64,000 nucleotides of DNA from the NCBI RefSeq assembly GCF_025148445.1, contig NZ_CP102270.1:620001-684000 (forward strand), written 5' to 3'. The first letter of the stretch is position 1. Each line of letters begins with the position of its first letter. The position numbers and the translations under genes are program-made. The notes beneath the pieces were generated by a model. The model was given only the letters and a program-made list of their open reading frames with translations. It was not told the DNA's origin and ran no database searches. The DNA is from Eshraghiella crossota (GTDB taxonomy: Bacteria > Bacillota > Clostridia > Lachnospirales > Lachnospiraceae). Of the stretch, positions 54,968 through 63,068 are shown piece after piece.

Positions 54968-55020
54968 CCATGCGTAGTCTGAACCCCCTTAACTGACTAC
55001 GATTTGACTACTACACAAGG
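54968..55020. repeat. Arm-site-like repeats at the right end of island 2
   Basis: GCGTAGTCTGAAC, TGACTACGATTTGACTACTAC: three to four ACTAC/GTAGT motifs in 50 bp, as at the other island ends. A hairpin (CCCGATATGC with GCATAATCGGG) lies at 55140. Confidence 0.5.
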
Positions 55021-55236
55021 CATTGATTTGCTCCGTTTTGCGTTATTTTGCAAAAAGTGTAGTTTTAGGGAAGAAAAATACGATGCCCGGAAAAGTAGAT
55101 AAATCCCTTGCAAAATATGCGAAGCAACGAGCAAAGTGTCCCGATATGCTTGCATAATCGGGCATTTTGCGACTGCCGCGACCGAGACGATAGTCGAGGT
55201 AGGGCATTTCAGGGCAAAAAGGAGTAAATCAAAACT

Positions 55237-55725
55237 ATGATAAAAATACTCTTTATCTGCCACGGCAACATCTGCCGTTCCCCCATGGCAGAATATATAT
55301 TAAAAGATATGGCGCAGAAGCGGGGCTTGAAAGACATTCTGGAGATAGCGTCAGCAGCCACCAGCACGGAAGAGATATGGAACGGCAAAGGAAATCCGGT
55401 TTACCCGCCGGCACAGAAGGAACTTTTGAAGCACGGGATAGGAAAGACGGGATATACCGATTTTTCAGGGAAAAGGGCAAGGCAGGTAACAAAAGAAGAT
55501 TACGGATATTATGATTATTTATTGTGCGCCGATGGTAATAATATAAGAAATACAATAATGATAACGGGACCCGACAAAGATAATAAAATTAGGCTCCTGA
55601 TGGATTTTGCAGGAAAACCGGGCAGGTCCATTGCAGACCCATGGTATACGGGCAGATTTGACGAGACCTATAAAGATGTGGTAGAAGGATGTGAGGGACT
55701 GTTAGACTTTTTAGGACTAAAATAA
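55237..55725 (+). CDS. Low-molecular-weight protein tyrosine phosphatase (island target gene)
   Basis: 162 residues. The P-loop CHGNICRSP (C8, R14) and DPWYTGRFDET are the LMW-PTP signatures. The first 10 codons, RBS and leader come from island DNA, and the body is core chromosome; the fusion is seamless at the core ATCTGCCACGGCA. It dephosphorylates tyrosine (or a related ester) on proteins. The Shine-Dalgarno is AAGGAG. Confidence 0.9.
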   Translation: MIKILFICHGNICRSPMAEYILKDMAQKRGLKDILEIASAATSTEEIWNGKGNPVYPPAQKELLKHGIGKTGYTDFSGKRARQVTKEDYGYYDYLLCADGNNIRNTIMITGPDKDNKIRLLMDFAGKPGRSIADPWYTGRFDETYKDVVEGCEGLLDFLGLK

Positions 55726-55743
55726 ATTGGATGGTGAGAATCA

Positions 55744-56619
55744 ATGAAGACAGGATTGATAATGGAAGGCGGAGCAATGAGAGGTATGTTTACCTGCGGA
55801 GTTATAGATGTGATGCAGGAGGCAGGGATAACCTTTGATGGGGCAATTGGCGTATCGGCGGGAGCTGTGCTTGGATGTAATTATAAGTCAGAACAGATTG
55901 GAAGAGCCTATAGGTATACGAGGCAGTATTGCAAAGATTACAGATATGGAAGTATGAAATCATTCAGAAAAACGGGAAATGCCTATGATGTGGATTTTTG
56001 TTACCATGAAATACCGGAAAAACTGGACGTTTTTGATAAGGAGGCTTTTAAGGCTAATCCAATGATATTTTATGCGGTGGCAACGGATGTTGTTACGGGA
56101 AAAGCTGTATATCATAAATGCAGTGACGGAGAGCGGGAAGATATTGAATGGCTCAGAGCATCTGCATCCATGCCCCTTGTGTCCAAAGTGGTGAATATTA
56201 ATGGGCATAATCTGTTAGATGGGGGAATAGGAGATTCAATACCACTTAAATTTATGGAAGAGCAGGGATTTGACCGGAATGTTGTAATACTGACCCAGCC
56301 CCTGAATTATGTAAAACAAAAAAATAAATTTATGCCGATAGCAAAAATCTTTTTACACAAGTATCCTAATATGGTAAAATCGATGGGAGACAGACATTTC
56401 AGATATAATGACACAATCAGCTACATTGAGAGCAGGGAAAAAGAAGGAAAAGTGCTGGTAATCAGACCACCGGAAGCTCTTAATATAGGAAGTATGGAGA
56501 CCAGAACCGAAGAGATAGACAGGGTATATATGATAGGTAGAGAAACGGGCCTTGGATATGTGGAGTTAATCAAAGACTTTTTGAAAAAAGATATCTTTGC
56601 GGGAAATAAGCTGTCCTAA
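55744..56619 (+). CDS. Patatin-like phospholipase (RssA family)
   Basis: 291 residues. It has the glycine-rich EGGAMRGMFTCGVID oxyanion loop, the nucleophile GVSAGAVLG (GxSxG) and the DGGIGDSIP Asp. These form a Ser-Asp dyad for acyl hydrolysis of lipids. The function in the cell is not known. It starts 18 bp after the phosphatase. Confidence 0.88.
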   Translation: MKTGLIMEGGAMRGMFTCGVIDVMQEAGITFDGAIGVSAGAVLGCNYKSEQIGRAYRYTRQYCKDYRYGSMKSFRKTGNAYDVDFCYHEIPEKLDVFDKEAFKANPMIFYAVATDVVTGKAVYHKCSDGEREDIEWLRASASMPLVSKVVNINGHNLLDGGIGDSIPLKFMEEQGFDRNVVILTQPLNYVKQKNKFMPIAKIFLHKYPNMVKSMGDRHFRYNDTISYIESREKEGKVLVIRPPEALNIGSMETRTEEIDRVYMIGRETGLGYVELIKDFLKKDIFAGNKLS

Positions 56620-56643
56620 AGAATGCTTTTTAAGGAGTAAGAT

Positions 56644-58368
56644 ATGGAACTTTCAGCAATAAGACATATTGCAGATAAAAGATGTTGCTTATCAGTTGGA
56701 AATAACGGTTTTTTATTTAGAATACAGACTAAAAAAAGCGATGTATCGGAAATTGTACTTCATACATTGGATAAGTATATGAAGCCTGAAGTAAAAGATA
56801 CGAAGCAGGCACATATGATGAAAAAAATCGCAACAGACAGGCTTTGCGATTATTATGAGACAACGGTGTACTTTGATTACAGCATAAGATGTATAAGATA
56901 TTATTTTGAAATAACAGGAAATGACGGAGAAAAAGTATTCATCGGAAGTGAATATTTTTCCGGAAATGAGATAACAGACATTGACAGAATGTATAACTGC
57001 ACATGCAAGTTAAGGGAAGAAGAAAGAATTGATGTCCCTGATTGGGCGGCAGGTAAGGTTGTATATCAGATTTTTCCTGCAAGATATGCTACAACAAAGC
57101 ATGTACCGGAGAATGTCTGGTATAAAGCACCGATAGGAGACAAAACAGACCTTAAAGGTGATTTAAGAGGAATAATTAATACTTTGGACCATCTTAAGGA
57201 ACTTGGAATAGATGTATTATATCTCACGCCGATTTTTAAATCTCCGTCAACACATAAATATAATACTGTAGATTATTATGAGATATCTCCTGATCTGGGA
57301 ACTAAGGCAGACCTGAAAGAGCTTGTGGAAAAATGCCACGAAATGGGTATGAAGGTTATACTTGACGGAGTTTTTAATCATACAGCCACCGATTTTTTCG
57401 CTTTTCAGGATGTAATGAAGAATGGCAGCAGTTCCAGGTATTATGACTGGTATTATATAGAAAAATATCCCATCAATATGGGTTCGGGAACTGAAATTCC
57501 GGGGTATCTTACGTTTTCATATTATGGCGGAATGCCAAAACTTAATTTGTCCAATGATGAGACTGCAGAATATTTTACCAACGTAGGCAAGTATTGGATT
57601 GAGGAATGTGACATAGACGGCTGGAGACTTGATGTCGGAGATGAGATTTCCCATTCATTTATGAAAAAATTCAGAAAAGCTATCCACAGTGTCAAAAAAG
57701 ATGCCCTCATTGTTGGAGAAGACTGGCAGCACGGCAGGGATTATCTTGACGGTGATGAATGGGACAGCATAATGAATTACAGCTTCTGGCGTCTGGTAAA
57801 AGATTATGTTATGGACAGCAGTATAACCGCAAGCGAAGCGGTTGAAGACATAGGGCACATAAGAGGAATATTTCCACCGCAGATATTCAATGTGTTATGG
57901 AATTTAATTGATACACATGATACTCCGCGTTTTCTTGCAATGTGCGGTAATGATAGGAAAAAACAACGTTTTGCTGCGGCAATGTCGCTGCTTTTACCTG
58001 GTATGCCTTTTATATATTACGGTGACGAATATGGAATCGGAGGGGAAAATGACCCTGACAACAGACGTGGAATGTTGTGGGATTCCAAATATCAGGATGA
58101 AGATACATACAGTCTGTACAGAAGGCTTATTGCAATCCGTAAGGAATATAAAGATATAGCACAGGGTACAATAACCGAATACAGGACAGATGATGAGAAT
58201 AATATAATTATATACTGTTGTGGTGAAGGTGATGGCAAAGTGACTGTTATTCTGCATGGAAAAGGTGACAGAGTGACCTTGGAAGAGTTTGCCGGCAGGA
58301 GTAATCTTTTATCCGATAAGAAATTTGACGGTATAATGGAAGAATTTTCTGTAGCAGTGATAAAATAA
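56644..58368 (+). CDS. GH13 alpha-glucosidase / neopullulanase-type enzyme
   Basis: 574 residues. The N-terminal starch-binding-like domain (1-130) is followed by the GH13 barrel with VVYQIFPARYATT, ILDGVFNHTATDFF (region I), DGWRLDVGDEISH (nucleophile Asp, region II), LIVGEDWQHG (Glu acid/base, region III) and LIDTHDTPRFL (region IV). It cleaves alpha-1,4 (and possibly alpha-1,6) glucans or cyclodextrins in the cytosol, since no signal peptide is seen. AAGGAG precedes the ATG. Confidence 0.9.
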   Translation: MELSAIRHIADKRCCLSVGNNGFLFRIQTKKSDVSEIVLHTLDKYMKPEVKDTKQAHMMKKIATDRLCDYYETTVYFDYSIRCIRYYFEITGNDGEKVFIGSEYFSGNEITDIDRMYNCTCKLREEERIDVPDWAAGKVVYQIFPARYATTKHVPENVWYKAPIGDKTDLKGDLRGIINTLDHLKELGIDVLYLTPIFKSPSTHKYNTVDYYEISPDLGTKADLKELVEKCHEMGMKVILDGVFNHTATDFFAFQDVMKNGSSSRYYDWYYIEKYPINMGSGTEIPGYLTFSYYGGMPKLNLSNDETAEYFTNVGKYWIEECDIDGWRLDVGDEISHSFMKKFRKAIHSVKKDALIVGEDWQHGRDYLDGDEWDSIMNYSFWRLVKDYVMDSSITASEAVEDIGHIRGIFPPQIFNVLWNLIDTHDTPRFLAMCGNDRKKQRFAAAMSLLLPGMPFIYYGDEYGIGGENDPDNRRGMLWDSKYQDEDTYSLYRRLIAIRKEYKDIAQGTITEYRTDDENNIIIYCCGEGDGKVTVILHGKGDRVTLEEFAGRSNLLSDKKFDGIMEEFSVAVIK

Positions 58369-58407
58369 TTATGTTATAATCTTTAAAAAAATCAGGAGGA
58401 TATTGAT

Positions 58408-59085
58408 ATGAGTATGGCAAGTGAAAGAAAAGCCGAGATGCAGGTTTTTCACAGTGGTGATGTAATTGTTTCAGACAGAATATACAACCTTACACTGGGA
58501 GCAACAGTGTTATGGGGAGTGGCAATGAACGTAGTTCTTTGTGCTTTTTGCGGGGATTTTGTTGCAAGCGTTAATCCGTTTATTTTCCTTATTGCATATT
58601 TTGCATTGGCATTTGGCGGTCAGGTAATTTCATATAAGAGTAAGAGCCCGGTTGTCAGTTTTATCGGATATAACATGGTAGTTGTGCCGGTAGGGCTTGT
58701 TGTGGCTTCTGTTGTTTCGTATTATGGCGGAATTGGAGCGGAAGAAGTAGGACTTGCATTCCTTTTTACCGCGATAATCACAGGATGTATGATTTCTTTA
58801 AGCATAATATATCCTAACTTTTTCTCAAGAATCGGCGGTTTATTGTTCGCAGGACTGATTGGGCTTGTTTTATCCGGAATAGTAATGACATTCCTTGGTA
58901 TTGATTCTTACATTTATTCATGGATTGGAGCAGTAATTTTCAGCCTCTACATCGGATATGATTATTACGTTGCACAAAGATATATCAAGACAGTGGACAA
59001 TGCGGTAGACAGTGCAATATCAATTTATCTTGATATTACCAATCTTTTCCTCCATCTGCTCAGAATACTTGGAAGAAAAAGATAA
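58408..59085 (+). CDS. Bax inhibitor-1 family membrane protein
   Basis: 225 residues with seven membrane helices. The C-terminal IGYDYYVAQRYIK and SIYLDITNLFLHLLRILGRK match the BI-1/YccA/TMBIM family, which includes pH-gated calcium leak channels. The usual Asp in helix 6 and 7 is retained. It is isolated by its own Shine-Dalgarno (AGGAGG). Confidence 0.85.
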   Translation: MSMASERKAEMQVFHSGDVIVSDRIYNLTLGATVLWGVAMNVVLCAFCGDFVASVNPFIFLIAYFALAFGGQVISYKSKSPVVSFIGYNMVVVPVGLVVASVVSYYGGIGAEEVGLAFLFTAIITGCMISLSIIYPNFFSRIGGLLFAGLIGLVLSGIVMTFLGIDSYIYSWIGAVIFSLYIGYDYYVAQRYIKTVDNAVDSAISIYLDITNLFLHLLRILGRKR

Positions 59086-59115
59086 TCCGTCATTAACTGA
59101 AAGGATATAGAACCA

Positions 59116-59988
59116 ATGAAGATTATTGATTTGCTCAAATCAGATAAAGTAACGGTTTCGTTTGAGGTTTTTCCGCCCAAGTCAGAAGCCAATTATGAAT
59201 CAATTTATAATGCTGCAATGAATGTTGCCGCATTGAAGCCAGCATATATGAGTGTTACCTACGGAGCCGGAGGAAGCACAAGTAAGAGCACCTTAGATAT
59301 TGCCGGTGATATCCAGAAAAGATATGATGTATGCACTATTGCACATTTAACCTGTGCAGGTGCGGATAAAGATGATATACATAAATCTCTTGATGGCATG
59401 AAAACTAAAGGAATTGAGAACATTCTTGCATTAAGAGGCGACATACCTAAAGATTATGACGGAGATCCTTTTGCACATTACAGATATGCGTCAGAGCTTA
59501 TATCAGAAATAAAAGAATACGCCGGCGATAGTTTTTGCATAGGAGGAGCATGCTACCCTGAGGGACATGTTGATGCCGCTAATAAGAAGGAAGATATCGG
59601 TAACCTTAAGAAAAAGATTGAGGCAGGCTGTGAATTCCTTACGACACAGATGTTTTTCGATAATAATATCTACTATAATTTCCTTTACAGGATAAGGGAA
59701 CAGGGTATAGTCGTACCTGTGGTACCCGGAATAATGCCTATTACAAGAGCTACGCAGGTTGCCAATGCACTTAAGCTTTCAGGCAGTAATATGCCTGAGA
59801 GATTCAGAAATCTTGTGGACCATTTCGGGACTAATCCAGCGGCAATGCAGCAGGCGGGAATTGCTTATGCCACAGACCAGATTATTGATTTAATTGCCAA
59901 TGGAATAAATCATATTCATGTATATTCAATGAATAAGCCGGAAGTAGCTGCGGGAATCCAGAAGAATCTTTCGGAGATTATTAAATAA
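59116..59988 (+). CDS. metF: Methylenetetrahydrofolate reductase
   Basis: 290 residues. FEVFPPKSEANYESIY and the catalytic-region SVTYGAGGST are MetF signatures, with CIGGACYPEGH and TTQMFFDNNIYY following. It reduces 5,10-methylene-THF to 5-methyl-THF with FAD and NADH. It is followed without gap by the MetH activation protein and metH, a complete methionine synthesis cluster. Confidence 0.93.
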   Translation: MKIIDLLKSDKVTVSFEVFPPKSEANYESIYNAAMNVAALKPAYMSVTYGAGGSTSKSTLDIAGDIQKRYDVCTIAHLTCAGADKDDIHKSLDGMKTKGIENILALRGDIPKDYDGDPFAHYRYASELISEIKEYAGDSFCIGGACYPEGHVDAANKKEDIGNLKKKIEAGCEFLTTQMFFDNNIYYNFLYRIREQGIVVPVVPGIMPITRATQVANALKLSGSNMPERFRNLVDHFGTNPAAMQQAGIAYATDQIIDLIANGINHIHVYSMNKPEVAAGIQKNLSEIIK

Positions 59989-60627
59989 ATGATAACCAGA
60001 AAAGAAGTAATCCGTTACCTTGGATACGGACAGAATATTCCTGATGACAAGGTAATGGAATTAATTAATAACTGCATAAAGGAAGTTGAAGCGGCTGCCA
60101 AACCCAAAAACGTTTACAGGCGCTTTGATGTTTTTATATCAGAAGATGACGTGATATCTGTAGCAGGCCTCACCATTGAAAGCCATAATCTTGCAAAAAA
60201 TTTAAGAGGCTGTAGTGAGGCCGTTCTTTTTGCGGCAACGTTAGGAACAGATGTTGACCGCCTTCTTAATAAAGCACTTAAACTTGACATAGCTAAAGCT
60301 GCGGTAATTCAGGCTGCCGCGGCAGCTGCAATCGAAGATTATTGTAATGACTGTCAGAATGACATAACCGCAAAGGTTAAAAAAGAGGGATTGTATGTCA
60401 GACCGAGATTCAGTCCGGGATATGGAGATTTTGCATTAAGTCATCAGGGAAAATTCCTTAATGCAATAAATGCCACCAAATTAATAGGGATTACTTTGTC
60501 TGAAGGGGGAATAATGATTCCTGAAAAGTCGGTATCCGCCATTATGGGACTTAGTAAAATAGATACAAAATGCCATTTGGAGGGCTGTGAAGCCTGTGGT
60601 AATGCCGAATGCCAATATAGAAGATAA
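59989..60627 (+). CDS. Methionine synthase activation protein (separate AdoMet domain)
   Basis: 212 residues. The domain has RRFDVF, LRGCSEAVLFAATLGTDVDR, the AdoMet motif YVRPRFSPGYGDFAL (RxxxGYG) and ESKxMx-like PEKSVSAIMG. In E. coli this domain is the C-terminus of MetH and reactivates cob(II)alamin with AdoMet. Here it is a separate gene directly after metF (ATG adjoins the TAA), 15 bp before metH. Confidence 0.88.
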   Translation: MITRKEVIRYLGYGQNIPDDKVMELINNCIKEVEAAAKPKNVYRRFDVFISEDDVISVAGLTIESHNLAKNLRGCSEAVLFAATLGTDVDRLLNKALKLDIAKAAVIQAAAAAAIEDYCNDCQNDITAKVKKEGLYVRPRFSPGYGDFALSHQGKFLNAINATKLIGITLSEGGIMIPEKSVSAIMGLSKIDTKCHLEGCEACGNAECQYRR

Positions 60628-60642
60628 GAAAGAAGAATATTT

Positions 60643-63012
60643 ATGAACATCCTTGATGAATTAGGCAGAAGAATATTATTTTTTGACGGCGGACTAAGCT
60701 CCCTTTTACAGGAAAGAGGTCTTGAACCGGGAGAGCTTCCTGAGACCTGGAACCTTACCAGACCGGAAATTTTGATAGATATTCATAAGGCATATATCAA
60801 TGCCGGAGCGGATATTATTAATGCCAATACTTTCGGCGCTAACAGATTTAAGTTTGATAATCTTGAAGAAATAATTACAGCGGGTATTGCCAATGCTAAG
60901 AAAGCTGTTGCCGAAACAGGTAAAAAGGCTTATGTGGCACTTGATATAGGCTCCTGCGGCAAATTATTAAAACCTATGGGAACCCTTGATTTTGCTGATG
61001 CGGTTGATGTATTTGCGGAAATTGTACGAATAGGCGACAAAGCGGGGGCGGACCTCATCCTTATTGAAACAATGAGTGATACCTATGAGCTTAAGGCAGC
61101 TGTTCTTGCAGCAAAAGAAAATTCAGATCTTCCTGTGTTTGCGACTGTTATTTTTGATGAAAGCCATAAAATGCTTACAGGAGCAACTCCGGCAGCAGTC
61201 GTAGCACTTCTTGAAGGGCTTAATGTTGATGCAATAGGAATGAATTGCGGACTCGGACCTGAACAGATGAAACCGATTTTTGAAGAAATGGCAGAATACG
61301 CTTCTGTACCGCTTATTATCAATCCTAATGCCGGACTTCCACGATCTGAAAATGGCAGGACGGTTTATGATGTAGGACCTGAAGAATTTGCCGGTTATAT
61401 GGAGCTTCTTGTAAAAGACGGAGCATGGATTATCGGCGGATGCTGTGGAACAACACCTGAACACATCATGGCAACATACGACAGATGTAAGGATTTAAAG
61501 CCGATTCCTATTGTGGAAAAAGATATTACGCTTGTGTCTTCATATTCCCATGCGGTAGAAATTGGAAAAGTGCCCGTAATTATCGGAGAAAGAATCAATC
61601 CTACAGGTAAATCCAAGTTTAAACAGGCATTACGTGACCACAATATGACATATATCCTTGAAGAGGGAACTAAACAGGCTGATTCGGGAGCACACATTCT
61701 TGATGTTAATGTCGGACTTCCGGAAATAGATGAGACAGCAATGATGAAAGATACTGTTTTTGAACTGCAAAGTATTCTTGATCTTCCTCTTCAGATTGAT
61801 ACAACTGATATGAATGCAATGGAAACTGCTATGAGAATCTACAACGGCAAGCCGATGGTTAATTCTGTTAATGGCAAGAAGGAAGTTATGGAACAGGTAT
61901 TTCCTCTTGTAAAAAAATACGGCGGTGCGGTTGTTGCACTTTGCCTTGATGAAGATGGAATACCTGATACCGCAGAGGGCAGAATTAAAATTGCCGAAAA
62001 GATATATGCAACTGCGGCAACTTACGGAATTAAAGCTAAAGATATAGTTATAGATGCGCTCACAATGACAATGAGTACGGATAATGAATCGGCTAATATA
62101 ACCCTTGATACTGTCCGTGAAATTAAAGCAAGAGGCGGAAGAACGGTTCTCGGCGTATCAAATATTTCTTTTGGACTGCCACAAAGAGAACTCATTACTT
62201 CAACATTTTTTACCATGGCACTTCAGGCAGGATTGTCGGCAGGTATAATTAATCCTAATGCAAAGGCGATGATGCAGTCTTACGATACATATATGGTTCT
62301 TTCAGGTAATGACAGCCAGTGTACAAAATATATTGAAAAATACGCAGTGGCACCTGAAACAGCAGAAACAAAACCTAAGACAACGGCAAATTTCAGTCTC
62401 TCGGATTGTATTGTCAAGGGACTTAAAGAAAATGCATACACAGAAACCGTTGAACTTCTTAAAACTAAAGCACCAATGGATATAATTAACGGAGATCTTG
62501 TGCCTGCACTTGATATTGTGGGTAAAGGCTTTGAAAAGGGAACAATGTTCCTTCCTCAGTTACTTATGAGTGCTGAAGCTGCCAAAGCCGGTTTTGAGGC
62601 AATTAAGGAATATATGAAAAAGAGCGGAAGCTCTGAAGAAAAGAAAGCAACAGTTGTTATTGCAACCGTTAAGGGTGACATCCATGACATCGGAAAAAAT
62701 ATCGTGAAGGTTATCCTTGAGAATTACAGCTATAATGTAATAGACCTTGGAAAGGACGTTCCGCCTGAGGATGTTGTTGATGCTGTAATAGCTAACGATG
62801 CCAAACTTGTAGGACTTAGTGCACTTATGACTACTACTGTAGTCAATATGGAAGCAACCATAAAACTTTTAAGGGAAAAATGTCCCGATTGTAAGATAAT
62901 GGTTGGCGGTGCTGTTCTCACTCAGGAATATGCAGATATGATTGGAGCAGATTTTTATGGAAAAGATGCCATGCAATCGGTGTATTATGCAGAGAGCCTG
63001 TTTAATAAATAG
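60643..63012 (+). CDS. metH: Cobalamin-dependent methionine synthase
   Basis: 789 residues. Domains: homocysteine methyltransferase (1-290; zinc Cys in NCGLGPEQM and GGCCGTTPEH), pterin-binding (about 310-560; GERINPTGKSKFK), B12 cap helices (about 575-650) and B12-binding Rossmann (about 660-789; DIHDIGKNIVK with the axial His). It lacks the fourth, activation domain, which is encoded upstream. It transfers methyl from methyl-THF to homocysteine. A bidirectional terminator follows. Confidence 0.93.
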   Translation: MNILDELGRRILFFDGGLSSLLQERGLEPGELPETWNLTRPEILIDIHKAYINAGADIINANTFGANRFKFDNLEEIITAGIANAKKAVAETGKKAYVALDIGSCGKLLKPMGTLDFADAVDVFAEIVRIGDKAGADLILIETMSDTYELKAAVLAAKENSDLPVFATVIFDESHKMLTGATPAAVVALLEGLNVDAIGMNCGLGPEQMKPIFEEMAEYASVPLIINPNAGLPRSENGRTVYDVGPEEFAGYMELLVKDGAWIIGGCCGTTPEHIMATYDRCKDLKPIPIVEKDITLVSSYSHAVEIGKVPVIIGERINPTGKSKFKQALRDHNMTYILEEGTKQADSGAHILDVNVGLPEIDETAMMKDTVFELQSILDLPLQIDTTDMNAMETAMRIYNGKPMVNSVNGKKEVMEQVFPLVKKYGGAVVALCLDEDGIPDTAEGRIKIAEKIYATAATYGIKAKDIVIDALTMTMSTDNESANITLDTVREIKARGGRTVLGVSNISFGLPQRELITSTFFTMALQAGLSAGIINPNAKAMMQSYDTYMVLSGNDSQCTKYIEKYAVAPETAETKPKTTANFSLSDCIVKGLKENAYTETVELLKTKAPMDIINGDLVPALDIVGKGFEKGTMFLPQLLMSAEAAKAGFEAIKEYMKKSGSSEEKKATVVIATVKGDIHDIGKNIVKVILENYSYNVIDLGKDVPPEDVVDAVIANDAKLVGLSALMTTTVVNMEATIKLLREKCPDCKIMVGGAVLTQEYADMIGADFYGKDAMQSVYYAESLFNK

Positions 63013-63020
63013 AATATAGA

Positions 63021-63060
63021 AAAGGGCATTACCACTTCAAATAGTGGTAACGCCCTTTTT
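63021..63060. terminator. Bidirectional terminator between metH and pfk
   Basis: AAAGGGCATTACCACT pairs with AGTGGTAACGCCCTTT (one mismatch) around TCAAAT. A T tract follows on the plus strand and there is an A/T pattern on the minus strand. Confidence 0.85.
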
Positions 63061-63068
63061 GTGTAAAT

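Larger units (their letters stand above)
44591..55267 (+). mobile_element. Genomic island 2, about 10.7 kb
   Basis: Bounded by the core at 44578 and 55255. It carries a small antitoxin-like gene, a Tn916-type Xis, an HNH nuclease and partner, AbiH, a sigma-like regulator, a broken DNA polymerase, a recombinase, and the GIY-YIG/unknown/membrane cassette. The right end again supplies a start and leader for the phosphatase gene. Confidence 0.75.
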
